NCBI GenBank assembly: GCA_015709615.1
Contig: CP054179.1
Coordinates: 558,001-622,000 of the forward strand
Reading direction: 5' to 3'
Length of the DNA: 64,000 bases
Origin: Gammaproteobacteria bacterium
GTDB taxonomy: Bacteria; Pseudomonadota; Gammaproteobacteria; Burkholderiales; Nitrosomonadaceae
Shown here: piece by piece, positions 35,371 to 47,318 of the stretch
Layout: each line of letters starts with the position of its first letter
Position numbering within the stretch: the stretch's first letter is position 1
The notes under the pieces: generated by a model
What the model saw: only the letters and a program-made list of their open reading frames with translations
What the model was told of the DNA's origin: nothing
Databases searched by the model: none
Program-made: the position numbers and the translations under genes

Positions 35371-36783
35371 CTATGCTCTTTCGTTTAACCCTAATCGTTC
35401 CATCCGGTAGCGCAGCGAACGTACGGTAATCCCCAATGTTTTGGCCGCTTTGGTACGATTGTACCGGCTTTCATTCAACGCTTTGACAATAGAATCCTTT
35501 TCCAGTTTGTCGAGATAGTCCTGCAGCGGCAGAGTCAACCCCGAGTCGACAGGAAGCATAGTAAAAGAAGTTTCCTGAATCACTCTTGCCTTATGGGGTA
35601 ACTGCAATTCGTCTTTACCGATCTCGCTGTCAAAACAGAGCGCCAATGTACGCTCCAGTATGTTTTCGAGCTCACGTACGTTACCGGGATAATCGTAGTT
35701 CATCAGCATTTTTAGCGCATCATTCTTCAGATTGCATGCCGGCCGCCCTACTTCGCGGCATAGTTTTGCAAGAACAGCTTGCGCAATTAACGGAATATCT
35801 TCACGCATTTCACGCAATGCCGGCATATTGAGTTCGATTACATTGAGGCGATAGTATAAATCCTGCCTAAATTGCCCGGTTTCAACACAGTGACTGAGTT
35901 TCTTGTGTGTCGCACTGATGATACGCACGTCAACACTTTTCTCGTGCGTTTCACCGATTCTTCTGACTTGTTTCTCCTGAATCACTCGCAACAATTTAAC
36001 CTGCATCGTCAGCGGCAAATCGGCGACTTCATCCAAAAACAAAGTACCGCCATTCGCCGCCAGAAAAAAACCGTCATGATCTTTGTCGGCGCCGGTAAAA
36101 GCGCCTTTTTTATAGCCGAAAAACTCGCTTTCCATTAGATTCTCGGGGATAGCGCCACAGTTCACGGCAACAAAAGGTTGTTGATGGCGCGCGCTTCTTT
36201 CATGAATCATTCTCGCCGCGAGCTCTTTACCGCTGCCGGATTCACCGCTGATATACACCGACGCCTGACTGCGGGAAAGCTTATCGATGGTCGCGCGCAA
36301 TTGGCGCATCGGCTGGGACTCACCCAGCAGTACGCGCTGCTGTTGCACTTGCGATATGGACTCGGATGCTATCGGTGGCAAGCTTAAAGCCGATTTGACC
36401 AAATCACGCAATTGTTTTAACGAAACCGGCTTAGGCAGATAATCGAATGCCCCGGCTTTGAGGGCAGCCACGGCATTTTCCGTCGTACCATGCGCCGTGA
36501 TGACGGCAACCGGCAAATCAGCGCAATGCTCTGCAATATATTTAACTAGCTCCAGCCCTTCACCATCCGGCAACCGCATATCGGTAAGGCATAACTGAAA
36601 CCGCCGGGATTGCAATAGCTGCTTGGCGTCACGAACACACTTTGCACTGGATACATCCATTCCCATCCGGGCGATCGTCAATTCAAGCAGTTCAATGATA
36701 TCGGGCTCGTCATCCACAATCAGAATATGGGGAGAAGCAGTTTTTCGATCGGGATTGGCAATCCGCCCATTATCTACAGACAT
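35371..36783 (-). CDS. pilR: NtrC-family response regulator PilR
   Basis: This protein of about 470 residues has a receiver domain (HILIVDDEPD, phospho-Asp in CLTDMRLPDG), a sigma-54 AAA+ domain (GESGSGKELAARMIH, GAFTGADKDHDGFFLAANGGTLFLDEV, the loop contacting sigma-54 near FTGA) and a Fis-type helix-turn-helix (ALNESRYNRTKAAKTLGITVRSLRYRMERL). It activates type IV pilin transcription in other bacteria and is paired with PilS, whose gene ends 10 bp inside it. ATG 36783 (MSVDNGRI) is chosen over an upstream TTG. No pilA gene is in the window. Confidence 0.9.
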   Translation of the reverse strand: MSVDNGRIANPDRKTASPHILIVDDEPDIIELLELTIARMGMDVSSAKCVRDAKQLLQSRRFQLCLTDMRLPDGEGLELVKYIAEHCADLPVAVITAHGTTENAVAALKAGAFDYLPKPVSLKQLRDLVKSALSLPPIASESISQVQQQRVLLGESQPMRQLRATIDKLSRSQASVYISGESGSGKELAARMIHERSARHQQPFVAVNCGAIPENLMESEFFGYKKGAFTGADKDHDGFFLAANGGTLFLDEVADLPLTMQVKLLRVIQEKQVRRIGETHEKSVDVRIISATHKKLSHCVETGQFRQDLYYRLNVIELNMPALREMREDIPLIAQAVLAKLCREVGRPACNLKNDALKMLMNYDYPGNVRELENILERTLALCFDSEIGKDELQLPHKARVIQETSFTMLPVDSGLTLPLQDYLDKLEKDSIVKALNESRYNRTKAAKTLGITVRSLRYRMERLGLNERA

Positions 36784-38426
36784 GGCCGACCACTTTTGCA
36801 AACTATCCGGAAATGCCCGCCGCCGGAACCTTCAATGTAATCCAATGAAGCCTGATTGGTTTCGCACAACTCGCGCGCAATGTATAAACCTAAACCGGTT
36901 CCGCCGGCGGCCGTGGTAAAGAATGGTTCAAAAATCTGTTTTACCTGTTGCGGATCAATACCCTCACCATCATCTATGATATCCAAATAAACATTATTTT
37001 CATTCGCCGATGCGGATAATTCGATATGTATGCTGCCGTTTTGCTGGCGGCAATGCCGCCATGCATTGCGGCATAAATTCCAGAGTATTTGATGTAAATG
37101 ATCGCGATCAAAGCTGATTAAATGATTGTTAGCGTTTTTTAACACAAACGCACCTCCATCGATTCTTTCCGCATGGCAAAACTCCTCAAGAAATTTTTGC
37201 ACGAATTCATGAAGATCGAACAGTTCCGGCCTTGAAATATTACGCCGGTTAAGCTGCAGAACATCCTGAACGATCTTGTTTAAACGCCGGGTATTGTCGC
37301 AAATGATGCGCACTAATCGCGGGTCCATGTCATTTTCAAGCTGCTCCTCTTCCAAAAGTTCAGCCGCATGATTGATCGCGGACAGCGGATTACGGATTTC
37401 ATGCGCAATATTGGCAGTCAGGCGCCCTAGGGCTGCCAGCTTTAATTGCTGCAATTGTGCTTGTATACGCCCCATATCCTCGAGAAAAATAACCACGCCG
37501 TTACGAGAATTTGCCTGTATCGGAAGAAAACGTGTTCGAACCAGGGTGTTACTATGCGCCAGACGCAGCAAATCGAAGTTGATGCTGCTATCGCCCTGCC
37601 AAGTGGTAAGCCGGCCAGCTAATTCCGGCATGCAAGCAGATAACTTGAGCAACGACGTTTTCTCCGCAGACGGATTTAAATTGAGTAACCACTCCGCATA
37701 GCTATTGCGCTGTCGAATGTAACCAAGTTTATCCACCACCAGAACACCTTCTTGTAAATCCTGAATGACCAGTTTATTGACTTGCGCCATGTTCGCCAGA
37801 TCGATACCGCGTTCCGCGGCCAGCTGCTCACTGGCCAAAGTATGTTTGGCTAAGCGATATGCCAGCCAGGCAACGGCAAAATACGCCATGCTCAATAACC
37901 CCGCTTGCGAGTATTGCGCGGAGTAGAAATCAATGGTCCATAAGGAATAGGTTTCTTGCAGCAATAGGCTAATCGTTGCGACAGAAGCAAAAAATAACAC
38001 TAGGCGGCCGCGGCCGATCAATCCCGCCCCCGCCAGTGACACCAACAACAAAACCCCCAGACCGCTTGGCAAACCGCCACTGGCATACAGCATCACCGAG
38101 AAAAAAACGATATCGCTGATTACCTGAATCGCCAATTGCTGATCGAAGCCGGGAAAACGCAACCGGACAAACGCCATGGATAGCATGCTAAAAAGCACAT
38201 GGCCTGCACCAGCGTATAAAAACAGCGAGGGGTTATGGGATCCGAGACTGATAAATTCAGATTTCCAAAACACGATGAGCAAACTGCCGCCGATGGCTAA
38301 GCGAAAGCAATTGAAATAATAAAGCGAGCACCAATGCTGATCGGTGTAATCGATCGTCGCCGCATCGGAATCCAGCGGCCAGAATATTGAGTGTTTATTT
38401 GATGATGGATGTGTTGGAGCAGGCAC
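36774..38426 (-). CDS. pilS: Sensor histidine kinase PilS
   Basis: This 550-residue kinase has six membrane helices in about the first 190 residues (e.g. LFLYAGAGHVLFSMLSMAFV, IVFFSVMLYASGGL). A PAS-like region comes next, then the phospho-acceptor domain (ANIAHEIRNPLSAINHAAELL) and an ATPase domain with N box LCRNAWRHC and G boxes IIDDGEGID and GGTGLGLYIA. The layout matches PilS of type IV pilus regulation. It precedes pilR in one operon and overlaps it by 10 bp. The first gene of the operon may be 38437-38661, which lies just upstream. Confidence 0.9.
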   Translation of the reverse strand: MPAPTHPSSNKHSIFWPLDSDAATIDYTDQHWCSLYYFNCFRLAIGGSLLIVFWKSEFISLGSHNPSLFLYAGAGHVLFSMLSMAFVRLRFPGFDQQLAIQVISDIVFFSVMLYASGGLPSGLGVLLLVSLAGAGLIGRGRLVLFFASVATISLLLQETYSLWTIDFYSAQYSQAGLLSMAYFAVAWLAYRLAKHTLASEQLAAERGIDLANMAQVNKLVIQDLQEGVLVVDKLGYIRQRNSYAEWLLNLNPSAEKTSLLKLSACMPELAGRLTTWQGDSSINFDLLRLAHSNTLVRTRFLPIQANSRNGVVIFLEDMGRIQAQLQQLKLAALGRLTANIAHEIRNPLSAINHAAELLEEEQLENDMDPRLVRIICDNTRRLNKIVQDVLQLNRRNISRPELFDLHEFVQKFLEEFCHAERIDGGAFVLKNANNHLISFDRDHLHQILWNLCRNAWRHCRQQNGSIHIELSASANENNVYLDIIDDGEGIDPQQVKQIFEPFFTTAAGGTGLGLYIARELCETNQASLDYIEGSGGGHFRIVCKSGRPCL

Positions 38427-38436
38427 AATAATCAGC

Positions 38437-38661
38437 TCAAGAAGATCTTATATACAAATTACAATGCTCGTGACTACAAAAATACTTTTGCTGATTGCTG
38501 ACCGCTTCACTTTTCGGCAGATAAACACCACAGTGCGCACAATTCACCATATCTTCAGCGGATTCCGGCGAGGATGTATCATTTCTTTGCTTAGGTACGC
38601 GAATTTTGATTACCCAGTAAATCAGCAGCGCTATCAGTGTGTAAAAAATTAACTTTCCCAT
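38437..38661 (-). CDS. PP0621-family membrane/zinc-ribbon protein
   Basis: This 74-residue protein has an N-terminal membrane helix (LIFYTLIALLIYWVIKI) and a C-terminal metal-binding Cys/His cluster (VNCAHCGVYLPKSEA, then YFCSHEHCNLY). This matches the PP0621 family, which nearly always precedes pilS in betaproteobacteria and pseudomonads. Its stop lies 10 bp before the pilS start, so it is the first gene of the pil regulatory operon. Function is not established. Confidence 0.8.
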   Translation of the reverse strand: MGKLIFYTLIALLIYWVIKIRVPKQRNDTSSPESAEDMVNCAHCGVYLPKSEAVSNQQKYFCSHEHCNLYIRSS

Positions 38662-39048
38662 ATTAAGTTCTAATACCTGCTATGGCATCAATCTGATTGA
38701 TTAAATATACGCTTATTTGTCTGTTGCAAATCAGGGGCATAACAAACCACATCACACTTGCCGCGGCTGATTCAGGATAACAATCTTTTGTCTTGGCAAA
38801 TGATCGATTAACCGGGTTTTTTATGGTTTATCGATAAAATATAGAATGATATTTTCATCAGATCAATACTATTGAATAAAATATCTGAGAAATTTCAAAC
38901 GGAAATTACAAAGAAGCCGGTAGCGCAAGCTTTACCAAGCAAGTGCTGAGTTTGCAAAAACACCGATCGGTAAATATATAGAGAAGAGAAATTTTTCTAT
39001 GAAATGGCGGTCACCGGCGGCAACAATCAGTGCAAGATTTTAGCGGCA
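38662..39048. other. Intergenic stretch, nothing recognised
   Basis: These 387 AT-rich bp separate the PP0621-pilS-pilR operon (leftward, promoter here) and the 3' end of leftward ispB. No gene, RNA or clear terminator is seen. Confidence 0.5.
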
Positions 39049-40017
39049 TTAATGATTGCGCGTTACCGCAAAGTCCGCCAATTGCATCAGGCATTGTTTA
39101 TTTTCCGACTCCGGTAAGGCGGCTATCGCAGCGGTTGCGGTGACAATCTCAGCTTGCGCGCATTTCCTTGCGTAATCCAGCGCAGCAGTTTTTTGAATAA
39201 CATCCAGAACAGGCTGGAAACCGTCTTCCCCGCCATTTTCGATCGCTCTGCGGATAACGGCGGCTTGCTCCGGTGTACCGACTCGCATGGCGTAAATAAG
39301 CGGTAATGTGGGTTTTCCTTCCGCCAGATCGTCACCCAGATTCTTGCCGATATCCTGATTATTGCCGGTATAGTCGAGCATGTCATCAATGAGCTGAAAC
39401 GCGGTGCCCAAATGCATACCGTAAACCGATAGGGCGTTTTCCTCTTCCGGCGTGGCATTGCCGAGAATCGCGCCCAGTCGGCTTGCCGCTTCGAACAGCT
39501 TGGCGGTTTTATAACGGATTACTTGCAAGTAATTTTCTTCAGTCACACCCGGATCGCGGCAATTCAGCAGCTGCAGGACCTCGCCTTCGGCAATGGTATT
39601 GGTGGCATCGGCCAATACCTGCATCACGCGCATGTTGTCCACTTCCACCATCATCTGGAATGCTCTGGAATAGAGAAAATCCCCTACCAGAACACTGGCG
39701 GCATTGCCAAACAGCGCATTGGCAGTTTCTCTATTGCGCCGCAATTGTGATTCATCGACGACATCATCGTGCAACAATGTGGCGGTGTGGATGAATTCAA
39801 CAACCGCAGCCAGATTGTAGTGAAAGCTGCCTTTGTAGCCAAAAGCGCCAGCCGATAAAATCACCAGCGCAGGACGCAAACGCTTGCCTCCGCTATTGAT
39901 GATATATTCACTGACTTGGCGAATCAGAACGACATGGGAATGCAGTTTTGCGCGGATGACATCGTCGACGATGCTCATATCGTGCGCGATGAAGCTTCTA
40001 ATATGTTCGATTGACAC
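39049..40017 (-). CDS. ispB: Polyprenyl (octaprenyl) diphosphate synthase
   Basis: This 322-residue enzyme adds isoprene units to make the octaprenyl tail of ubiquinone. It has the two Asp-rich motifs, HDDVVD (near residue 83) and DDMLDY (near 212), GGKRLRPALV for substrate binding, and AAVVEFIHTATLLHDDVVDESQ, typical of IspB. GTG is used as start, with AAGG seven bases upstream. It is divergent from rplU, as in many betaproteobacteria, with a 148-bp gap between. Confidence 0.93.
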   Translation of the reverse strand: MSIEHIRSFIAHDMSIVDDVIRAKLHSHVVLIRQVSEYIINSGGKRLRPALVILSAGAFGYKGSFHYNLAAVVEFIHTATLLHDDVVDESQLRRNRETANALFGNAASVLVGDFLYSRAFQMMVEVDNMRVMQVLADATNTIAEGEVLQLLNCRDPGVTEENYLQVIRYKTAKLFEAASRLGAILGNATPEEENALSVYGMHLGTAFQLIDDMLDYTGNNQDIGKNLGDDLAEGKPTLPLIYAMRVGTPEQAAVIRRAIENGGEDGFQPVLDVIQKTAALDYARKCAQAEIVTATAAIAALPESENKQCLMQLADFAVTRNH

Positions 40018-40165
40018 AATAATACCTTGAAGAAAACGCTATGTTAGAAATGACGATGCCTAAGTGTCAAGCACAAAGATAAAATGCGCTAATTTTTCCA
40101 CCACAATCAAGGCTTATTTATGTATAATTCGCCGTTCTGTAAAAGGGAAGCATGGAGCTTAATAT

Positions 40166-40477
40166 ATGTATGCGGTCATAAAAACCGGCGGTAAACAATA
40201 TCGAATTCAAGTAGGTGAAAAGCTGAAGATTGAGCAATTGCAAGTGGAAAACGGCAGTGAGCTTGTCATCGATCAAGTATTAATGGTAGCCGATGGCGAC
40301 AAAGTGTCGGTTGGGACGCCGCTCGTCAGTGGTGCCAAAGTCAGTGCAACGGTTCTCGGTCAAGGGCGTCACGACAAAATTCGCATATTCAAGATGCGCC
40401 GCCGCAAGCACTATCAGAAGCATCAAGGTCACCGGCAGAATTACACTGAAATACAAATTACCGGTATTTCAGCTTAA
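40166..40477 (+). CDS. rplU: Ribosomal protein bL21
   Basis: This 103-residue protein is L21 of the large ribosomal subunit, which binds 23S rRNA with L20. [25 protein letters not shown] and the C-terminal [23 protein letters not shown] are diagnostic. TATAAT at 40123-40128 is a likely -10 box for the rplU-rpmA operon. rpmA follows after 10 bp. Confidence 0.97.
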   Translation: MYAVIKTGGKQYRIQVGEKLKIEQLQVENGSELVIDQVLMVADGDKVSVGTPLVSGAKVSATVLGQGRHDKIRIFKMRRRKHYQKHQGHRQNYTEIQITGISA

Positions 40478-40487
40478 GGAGTAGAAA

Positions 40488-40745
40488 ATGGCACATAAGA
40501 AAGCAGGCGGAAGTTCCAGAAACGGACGCGATTCGCATTCAAAACGGCTCGGCGTTAAATGCTACGGCGGTGAATTAATCCCAGCCGGATCGATTATCAT
40601 CAGACAACGCGGCACACAAGTCCACCCAGGGGAAAATGTCGGTATTGGCAAAGACCATACCTTATTCGCCAAAGTGGCGGGAAAAGTGAATTTCAGTATC
40701 AAAGGCGCATTGAAACGTAAAGTAGCAAGCGTGATACCTGCATAA
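40488..40745 (+). CDS. rpmA: Ribosomal protein bL27
   Basis: This 85-residue protein is L27, whose N terminus reaches the peptidyl-transferase centre. [20 protein letters not shown] and LGVKCYGGE are diagnostic. It lacks the N-terminal cleaved extension of some Firmicutes. It is followed by an intrinsic terminator, and then by obgE 111 bp later, the usual order. Confidence 0.97.
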   Translation: MAHKKAGGSSRNGRDSHSKRLGVKCYGGELIPAGSIIIRQRGTQVHPGENVGIGKDHTLFAKVAGKVNFSIKGALKRKVASVIPA

Positions 40746-40769
40746 AAAATACATCACTTGACCACTTTG

Positions 40770-40801
40770 AAAGCCCCGTCTAAAACGATGGGGCTTTTTT
40801 G
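40770..40801 (+). terminator. Intrinsic terminator after rpmA
   Basis: AAAGCCCC (40770-40777) and GGGGCTTT (40790-40797) form an 8-bp stem, followed by a T-run TTTTTTG. It separates rplU-rpmA from obgE-proB. Confidence 0.85.
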
Positions 40802-40826
40802 TTTGCAGGCTGTGGTAAAGACGTAA

Positions 40827-43024
<2,198 letters not shown>

Positions 43025-43044
43025 TCACCGCACCCTCCGCCGTC

Positions 43045-44154
43045 ATGCCACTCGATTCCCTCGCGCCACGCATCGCTGCCATCGACTGGCTGCGCGGCAT
43101 CGTCATGATCCTGATGGCGCTCGACCACGCTTCGTGGTTTTTCAATGCCCAGCGTATCTTCGCCGATTCGGTGTTACTGTTTGAGCCCGGTACCCGCTTC
43201 GCCGCGGATCAATTCTTCACGCGTTGGATCACGCATATCTGCGCGCCGACGTTTCTGTTTCTCGCTGGCACCTCGATCGCCATCAGCAACTCCCAACGGT
43301 TGCGGCAAGGCATGAGTGACGCCTTCATCGAGCGCGAATTATTGCTGCGCGGCGCATTCATCGCGCTGCTCGACATCGGGCTGTTCTCGCTGATCGGCGG
43401 TAAACCGGTGTTGCAAGTGCTGTACGCCATCGGCATCAGCATGATGCTGATGGTCTACCTGCAGCGTCTCGGTGCGGGCGCGGTTTTCTGGCTGGCGGTT
43501 CTGATCATCGCAGGCGGCGAATTCCTGCTGACGGCGCTGTGGCAACCGGGCGGCGACGTGCCGCTTTGGCTCGCGCTCACGTTTGCGCCGGATTTCGGCG
43601 AGACTTATACCGTGCTCTACCCTGCCCTGCCGTGGCTCGCCATGATGATGCTCGGCTGGGCGTTCGGCGAACGCTTCATCGTCCATCCCCCCGCTTCCTG
43701 GCAACCGCAGCGCGTGCTGATGACTGCCGGCTGGTTTGCGTTGACGCTGTTCGTCATCATTCGCGGTCACGACGATTACGGCAATCTGTTCATGCATCTC
43801 GAAGGCAATACCCTGATCGATTGGTTGCACGTCAGCAAATACCCGCCCAGCCTGGCCTACACATTGCTGGAACTGGGTCTGATGGCGATTCTGCTGTCGC
43901 TGCTAATGCGATTGGAATCATTCAACAAAACCATCAACTCTAACAATCCGGTGCTGGTGTTCGGCCAAACCGCCCTGTTCTTCTACCTCGCGCACTTCGC
44001 CGTGCTAACAGCACTGAAACCCCTGTTCGAACGCGGCAGCCTGGAACAAACTTACGGGGTCACGCTGCTGGTGCTGATCATCCTCTACCCCATCTGCCGC
44101 GCCTACCGCACATTGAAATGGCGGCATCCGCAAAGCGGGCTGCGCTTTCTTTAA
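43045..44154 (+). CDS. HGSNAT-like membrane acyltransferase (DUF1624)
   Basis: This 369-residue membrane protein has about ten hydrophobic segments. The first segment, RIAAIDWLRGIVMILMALDHAS, with the His in a D-H-A-S, matches the bacterial heparan-alpha-glucosaminide N-acetyltransferase-like domain (formerly DUF1624). Such proteins may transfer acyl groups to sugars across the inner membrane; the substrate here is unknown. It follows proB by 20 bp and may be cotranscribed. Confidence 0.75.
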   Translation: MPLDSLAPRIAAIDWLRGIVMILMALDHASWFFNAQRIFADSVLLFEPGTRFAADQFFTRWITHICAPTFLFLAGTSIAISNSQRLRQGMSDAFIERELLLRGAFIALLDIGLFSLIGGKPVLQVLYAIGISMMLMVYLQRLGAGAVFWLAVLIIAGGEFLLTALWQPGGDVPLWLALTFAPDFGETYTVLYPALPWLAMMMLGWAFGERFIVHPPASWQPQRVLMTAGWFALTLFVIIRGHDDYGNLFMHLEGNTLIDWLHVSKYPPSLAYTLLELGLMAILLSLLMRLESFNKTINSNNPVLVFGQTALFFYLAHFAVLTALKPLFERGSLEQTYGVTLLVLIILYPICRAYRTLKWRHPQSGLRFL

Positions 44155-44342
44155 ATATAACGGTTCTTGATTTATCGATGCGCGCTTTGTGGCTATAATG
44201 AGCGCCCTGTTGAATTGGAGCAATTGCACACTCCTGCCGCCCGGAAAAAGAGATACGCTGCGTCAGGAAAGAAAACCGCTCCTCATTAACCCTTGAATCG
44301 CACAACGTCAATTAAATTGTTTTTAAACATACACCCCTCCCC

Positions 44343-45698
44343 ATGCAAGGCCATCCGGTATATTCAAAATGGTTATGGTTAGCCATTACCTGTTGTTTTT
44401 TCTTTTTTCTCACGGATTCCGAGAATCTCTACGCCAATGAGCTGAGAAAATTCCTGGCACATAAAAAACTGGAATTCGGCGGTTGGATTCATGGCGGCGC
44501 CACGTTCAACCCGAGTCAATCGAGTGGATTTAACGGCCCGGTCATTTTTGCCGATCAAGCCAACCGTTTTCAACTGAATCAATTCAACTTGTTCATGCGC
44601 CGCCCCGTGGTGTCGGCGGGCAAGCGATGGGATTTCGGCGGCCGCTTTGATTTCATGTTCGGTACTGACGCCATTTTTACCCAAGCCTTCGGCGTACCGG
44701 CATTCGATGTCAATACCGGTGAACCCTTGAAAAGAAGCAGTTGGGATCTTAATTTATGCTGCGCTTCCACGCGCACATACGGTATTGCCCTGCCGCAAGC
44801 GTACTTAGAAGCTTATGTGCCGATCGGTAACGGTCTCAACATCAAGCTCGGCCATTTTTATACACCGACCGGTTACGAGACTGTCCCGGCGCCCGATAAT
44901 TTCTTTTATACGCGTGCGTACACCTTGAATATCGGCGAACCGTTCACACACACCGGCTTACTGTTCAATTACAAAGTCAATTCCAATTGGTTGATTCTGG
45001 GCGGCCCGCTCACCGGCAGCGCTAACGGTGGTTGGGATGCCGGTTGGGATAAACAATTGGGAAATTGGAATGGCATTACCGGGTTCACTTGGAGCAGCGA
45101 CGACAAGGCGACTTCGTTCCACCTGTCCGGCACGTATGGTAAAACTTCGGAGCAAAGCAGTGAAATCTGGGGGTTTTATAATGTCGTGCTGCAACATAAG
45201 ATCACGCCACGGACACAGATAGCCCTGCACCATGTTTATGGTCATGCCGGCGGTGTTTTGCTAAATAATCTCAAATACGCCAACGTAGTCAAAGATGCCG
45301 AATGGTTCAGTGCCATAGCGCATCTATACCACGACCTCACCGATAACGTCGCAATCGGCATGCGCGGCGAATGGTTTCGCGACCAGGACGGTTTCCGGAA
45401 TCCATCGCCGTTCCGGGTGGCAGCCGCCACCAACAACGTCAACGGCGCACCTGTCAGTTACGCCGGCAACCTTAACAACGTCACCATCGCACCCGCTGAC
45501 TACTATAACTTCACCGTCGGTTTCAACTGGAAAATAGCCAGAACATTTAAAACCCAATGGGATTTCATCAAAAAATTGAATATCCGCTCAAACATCCGCT
45601 ACGACCGGGTCGATGCCTATAAAACAGCCGCTTACCGCCCGTTCTCCGGCAATAAGGATCAGATTTTATTTTCACTGGATTTCGTCTTGCCGTTTTAA
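44343..45698 (+). CDS. BBP2-type outer-membrane porin, copy 2
   Basis: This 451-residue paralogue of the porin at 32781-34163 shows the same landmarks: GGWIHGGATFNPSQ, FADQANRFQLNQFN, a CCAST-type pair, PTGYETVPAPDNFFYTRAY, NKDQILFSLDFVLPF. The signal peptide (WLAITCCFFFFLTDSENLYA) is different. The two proteins are close throughout, about two thirds identical by eye. The last strand ends in Phe, as barrels do. The stop codon TAA at 45696-45698 is part of TTAAGGAAGC, which resembles the end of a MITE-like repeat (see separate entry). Substrate unknown. Confidence 0.8.
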   Translation: MQGHPVYSKWLWLAITCCFFFFLTDSENLYANELRKFLAHKKLEFGGWIHGGATFNPSQSSGFNGPVIFADQANRFQLNQFNLFMRRPVVSAGKRWDFGGRFDFMFGTDAIFTQAFGVPAFDVNTGEPLKRSSWDLNLCCASTRTYGIALPQAYLEAYVPIGNGLNIKLGHFYTPTGYETVPAPDNFFYTRAYTLNIGEPFTHTGLLFNYKVNSNWLILGGPLTGSANGGWDAGWDKQLGNWNGITGFTWSSDDKATSFHLSGTYGKTSEQSSEIWGFYNVVLQHKITPRTQIALHHVYGHAGGVLLNNLKYANVVKDAEWFSAIAHLYHDLTDNVAIGMRGEWFRDQDGFRNPSPFRVAAATNNVNGAPVSYAGNLNNVTIAPADYYNFTVGFNWKIARTFKTQWDFIKKLNIRSNIRYDRVDAYKTAAYRPFSGNKDQILFSLDFVLPF

Positions 45699-45762
45699 GG
45701 AAGCTTAGAAAAAAGCAACGAGCGGCGATCGGCTGCTGCCGAATTAATCAGCGTTTCCTTAG
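45695..45762. repeat. Possible truncated MITE-like repeat at a porin stop codon
   Basis: The bases from TTAAGGAAGC at 45695 match the left end of the element at 57042-57189 for about 35 nt with few changes, and the stretch ends TTTCCTTAG near 45762. The rest of the longer element is missing. It looks like a degenerate or internally deleted copy. Confidence 0.45.
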
Positions 45763-45860
45763 CAAACCGCTTTCTCCATTCAGTTTTCATTCAGACAAAC
45801 CGGCGTAGATTGGCTCCATCAGGAATTCACCTGAAACGAATAACGCAAAGGAGAAATATC

Positions 45861-46190
45861 ATGAGCACTCAAACAAAAAAACTGGCCGGTCTCGTATTGA
45901 TCACATCATTAACCATCAGTTTGGCGATTCCTTCTTTGGCGCAAGCAGGCAGAGGCCATCACGGTCATGGTCATCGCGGTCACCATCACGGCCATCACCA
46001 TCACAAGCATCACAGTCATTTCAATGGCTATGTCTATAGTCAGCCACGCGGTTATTATCAGCCATACTATCCGCAGCCGCAGTATAACTATAATTACAGC
46101 TATTACCCTCCTGCTCCGGTCTATGCCGCTCCGCCTCAAATGATGATGGGCATCAATACCGGAAATGTGGACTTTATGTTACGCTTCTGA
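45861..46190 (+). CDS. His-rich exported protein
   Basis: This 109-residue protein has a signal peptide (KLAGLVLITSLTISLAIPSLAQA), then a His/Gly cluster (about 20 His in 35 residues; GHHGHGHRGHHHGHHHHKHH) and a Tyr/Pro/Gln-rich tail (QPRGYYQPYYPQPQYNYN). His clusters of this kind bind metals such as Ni, Cu or Zn in the periplasm. AAAGGAG before ATG 45861 supports the start; an upstream in-frame ATG lacks it. It lies before a PepSY protein and a two-component pair, which suggests envelope stress or metal sensing. Confidence 0.75.
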   Translation: MSTQTKKLAGLVLITSLTISLAIPSLAQAGRGHHGHGHRGHHHGHHHHKHHSHFNGYVYSQPRGYYQPYYPQPQYNYNYSYYPPAPVYAAPPQMMMGINTGNVDFMLRF

Positions 46191-46271
46191 TGCGAAAAGC
46201 GGGGATTGGATACGGATTAAAACTATTCTTCCCCGCTTAATTTCTTCCCCGGTATGCAAGGATGCTGTGTT

Positions 46272-46574
46272 ATGAACAGATGGCGGCAAGCGTTACTGAT
46301 TGCATTGATAATGGGCGTTGCAATGGTGGATGCAACGGCCGGGCGGCAACATGCAGTTAGTGAGTCCGGCAAAGCAAACGATGCGGCCGGCGGTATTTCG
46401 GAACAGCGCGCGATTGCCATCGCCCAGCAGCATTTTAAAGGCCGTGTGCTGGCGATCAATCAGACCGGTCATCTCTACCGCGTCAAAATACTGAGCGATC
46501 AAGGTTCGGTTCACATGGTTTTGATCAATGCGCGAGATGGCAGCGTGGTGTCCATGCATCATCACCCGAATTGA
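46272..46574 (+). CDS. PepSY-domain exported protein
   Basis: This 100-residue protein has a signal peptide (RWRQALLIALIMGVAMVDATA) and a PepSY domain (ISEQRAIAIAQQHFKGRVLAINQTGHLYRVKILSDQGSVHMVLINARDGSVVS). PepSY proteins often regulate periplasmic sensors or peptidases. The C terminus carries HHHPN. It is followed 57 bp later by a PhoP-like regulator and its kinase, and may modulate that kinase. ATG 46272 is chosen over 46254 because it gives a normal signal peptide. Confidence 0.8.
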   Translation: MNRWRQALLIALIMGVAMVDATAGRQHAVSESGKANDAAGGISEQRAIAIAQQHFKGRVLAINQTGHLYRVKILSDQGSVHMVLINARDGSVVSMHHHPN

Positions 46575-46631
46575 AACATATGCCTGCACTCGATTTTAAT
46601 CATTTGATACCATACCGCACAGGAAACAGCC

Positions 46632-47318
46632 ATGCGCATCCTGGTCATTGAAGACGAATTCCGGCTGCAAAACCAGATCCGCCAGCAACTGGAAGCGGCG
46701 GGTTATATGGTCGATACGTGCAGCAACGGTGACGAAGGGTTGTTTCTCGCCAGCGAATACCCGCTCGACGCCGCCATCATCGATATCGGCTTACCCGGCA
46801 AATCCGGTTTGGAAATCATCAAGGCATTGCGCGAACGCGGCAGTCTGTTGCCGATTCTGATCCTGACCGCACGCAGCAGCTGGCAAGACAAGGTACAAGG
46901 GTTGGAAATGGGCGCGGACGATTACCTGACCAAACCGTTTCAAATGGAAGAGCTGCAAGCCCGGGTCAAAGCATTGCTGCGCCGCGCCACCGGCATCCCG
47001 CAAACGTTATTGAAATGCGGCCCGATCACGCTGGATGTCACGGCGCAATCGGTCAGCGTGAACGGCGCAATCATCGAATTGACCTCGTTTGAATATCGTT
47101 TGCTGGAAGAACTGGTGCGCCACCACGGCGAAGTGCTTTCCAAGCATACGCTCGCCGACTATCTGTATCCGCACGACGAGGATCGCGACAGCAACGTACT
47201 CGAAGTCATGATCGGCAGGTTGCGGCGCAAACTCGATCCCGGCGGCACGTTGAACCCGATCGAAACCATACGCGGACGCGGTTACCGCTTCACATTGGAA
47301 TGCAACAAATCGTCATGA
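46632..47318 (+). CDS. PhoP/OmpR-family response regulator
   Basis: This 228-residue regulator has a receiver domain (ILVIEDE, phospho-Asp in AAIIDIGLPG, T and K in LTARSSWQDKVQ and YLTKPF) and a winged-helix output domain (ITLDVTAQSVSVNGAIIELTSFEYRLLEELV, then IGRLRRKLDPGGTLNPIETIRGRGYRF). The LTAR-SWQDKV segment is close to PhoP. It is coupled to the following kinase (ATGA overlap). Targets are unknown; the PepSY and His-rich genes just upstream are candidates. Confidence 0.92.
   Translation: MRILVIEDEFRLQNQIRQQLEAAGYMVDTCSNGDEGLFLASEYPLDAAIIDIGLPGKSGLEIIKALRERGSLLPILILTARSSWQDKVQGLEMGADDYLTKPFQMEELQARVKALLRRATGIPQTLLKCGPITLDVTAQSVSVNGAIIELTSFEYRLLEELVRHHGEVLSKHTLADYLYPHDEDRDSNVLEVMIGRLRRKLDPGGTLNPIETIRGRGYRFTLECNKSS

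Noticed and set aside
44155..44342. Possible small RNA or long leader before the second porin
   Set aside because: A TATAAT is present near 44196 but no convincing -35 at the right distance and no terminator hairpin before the gene.
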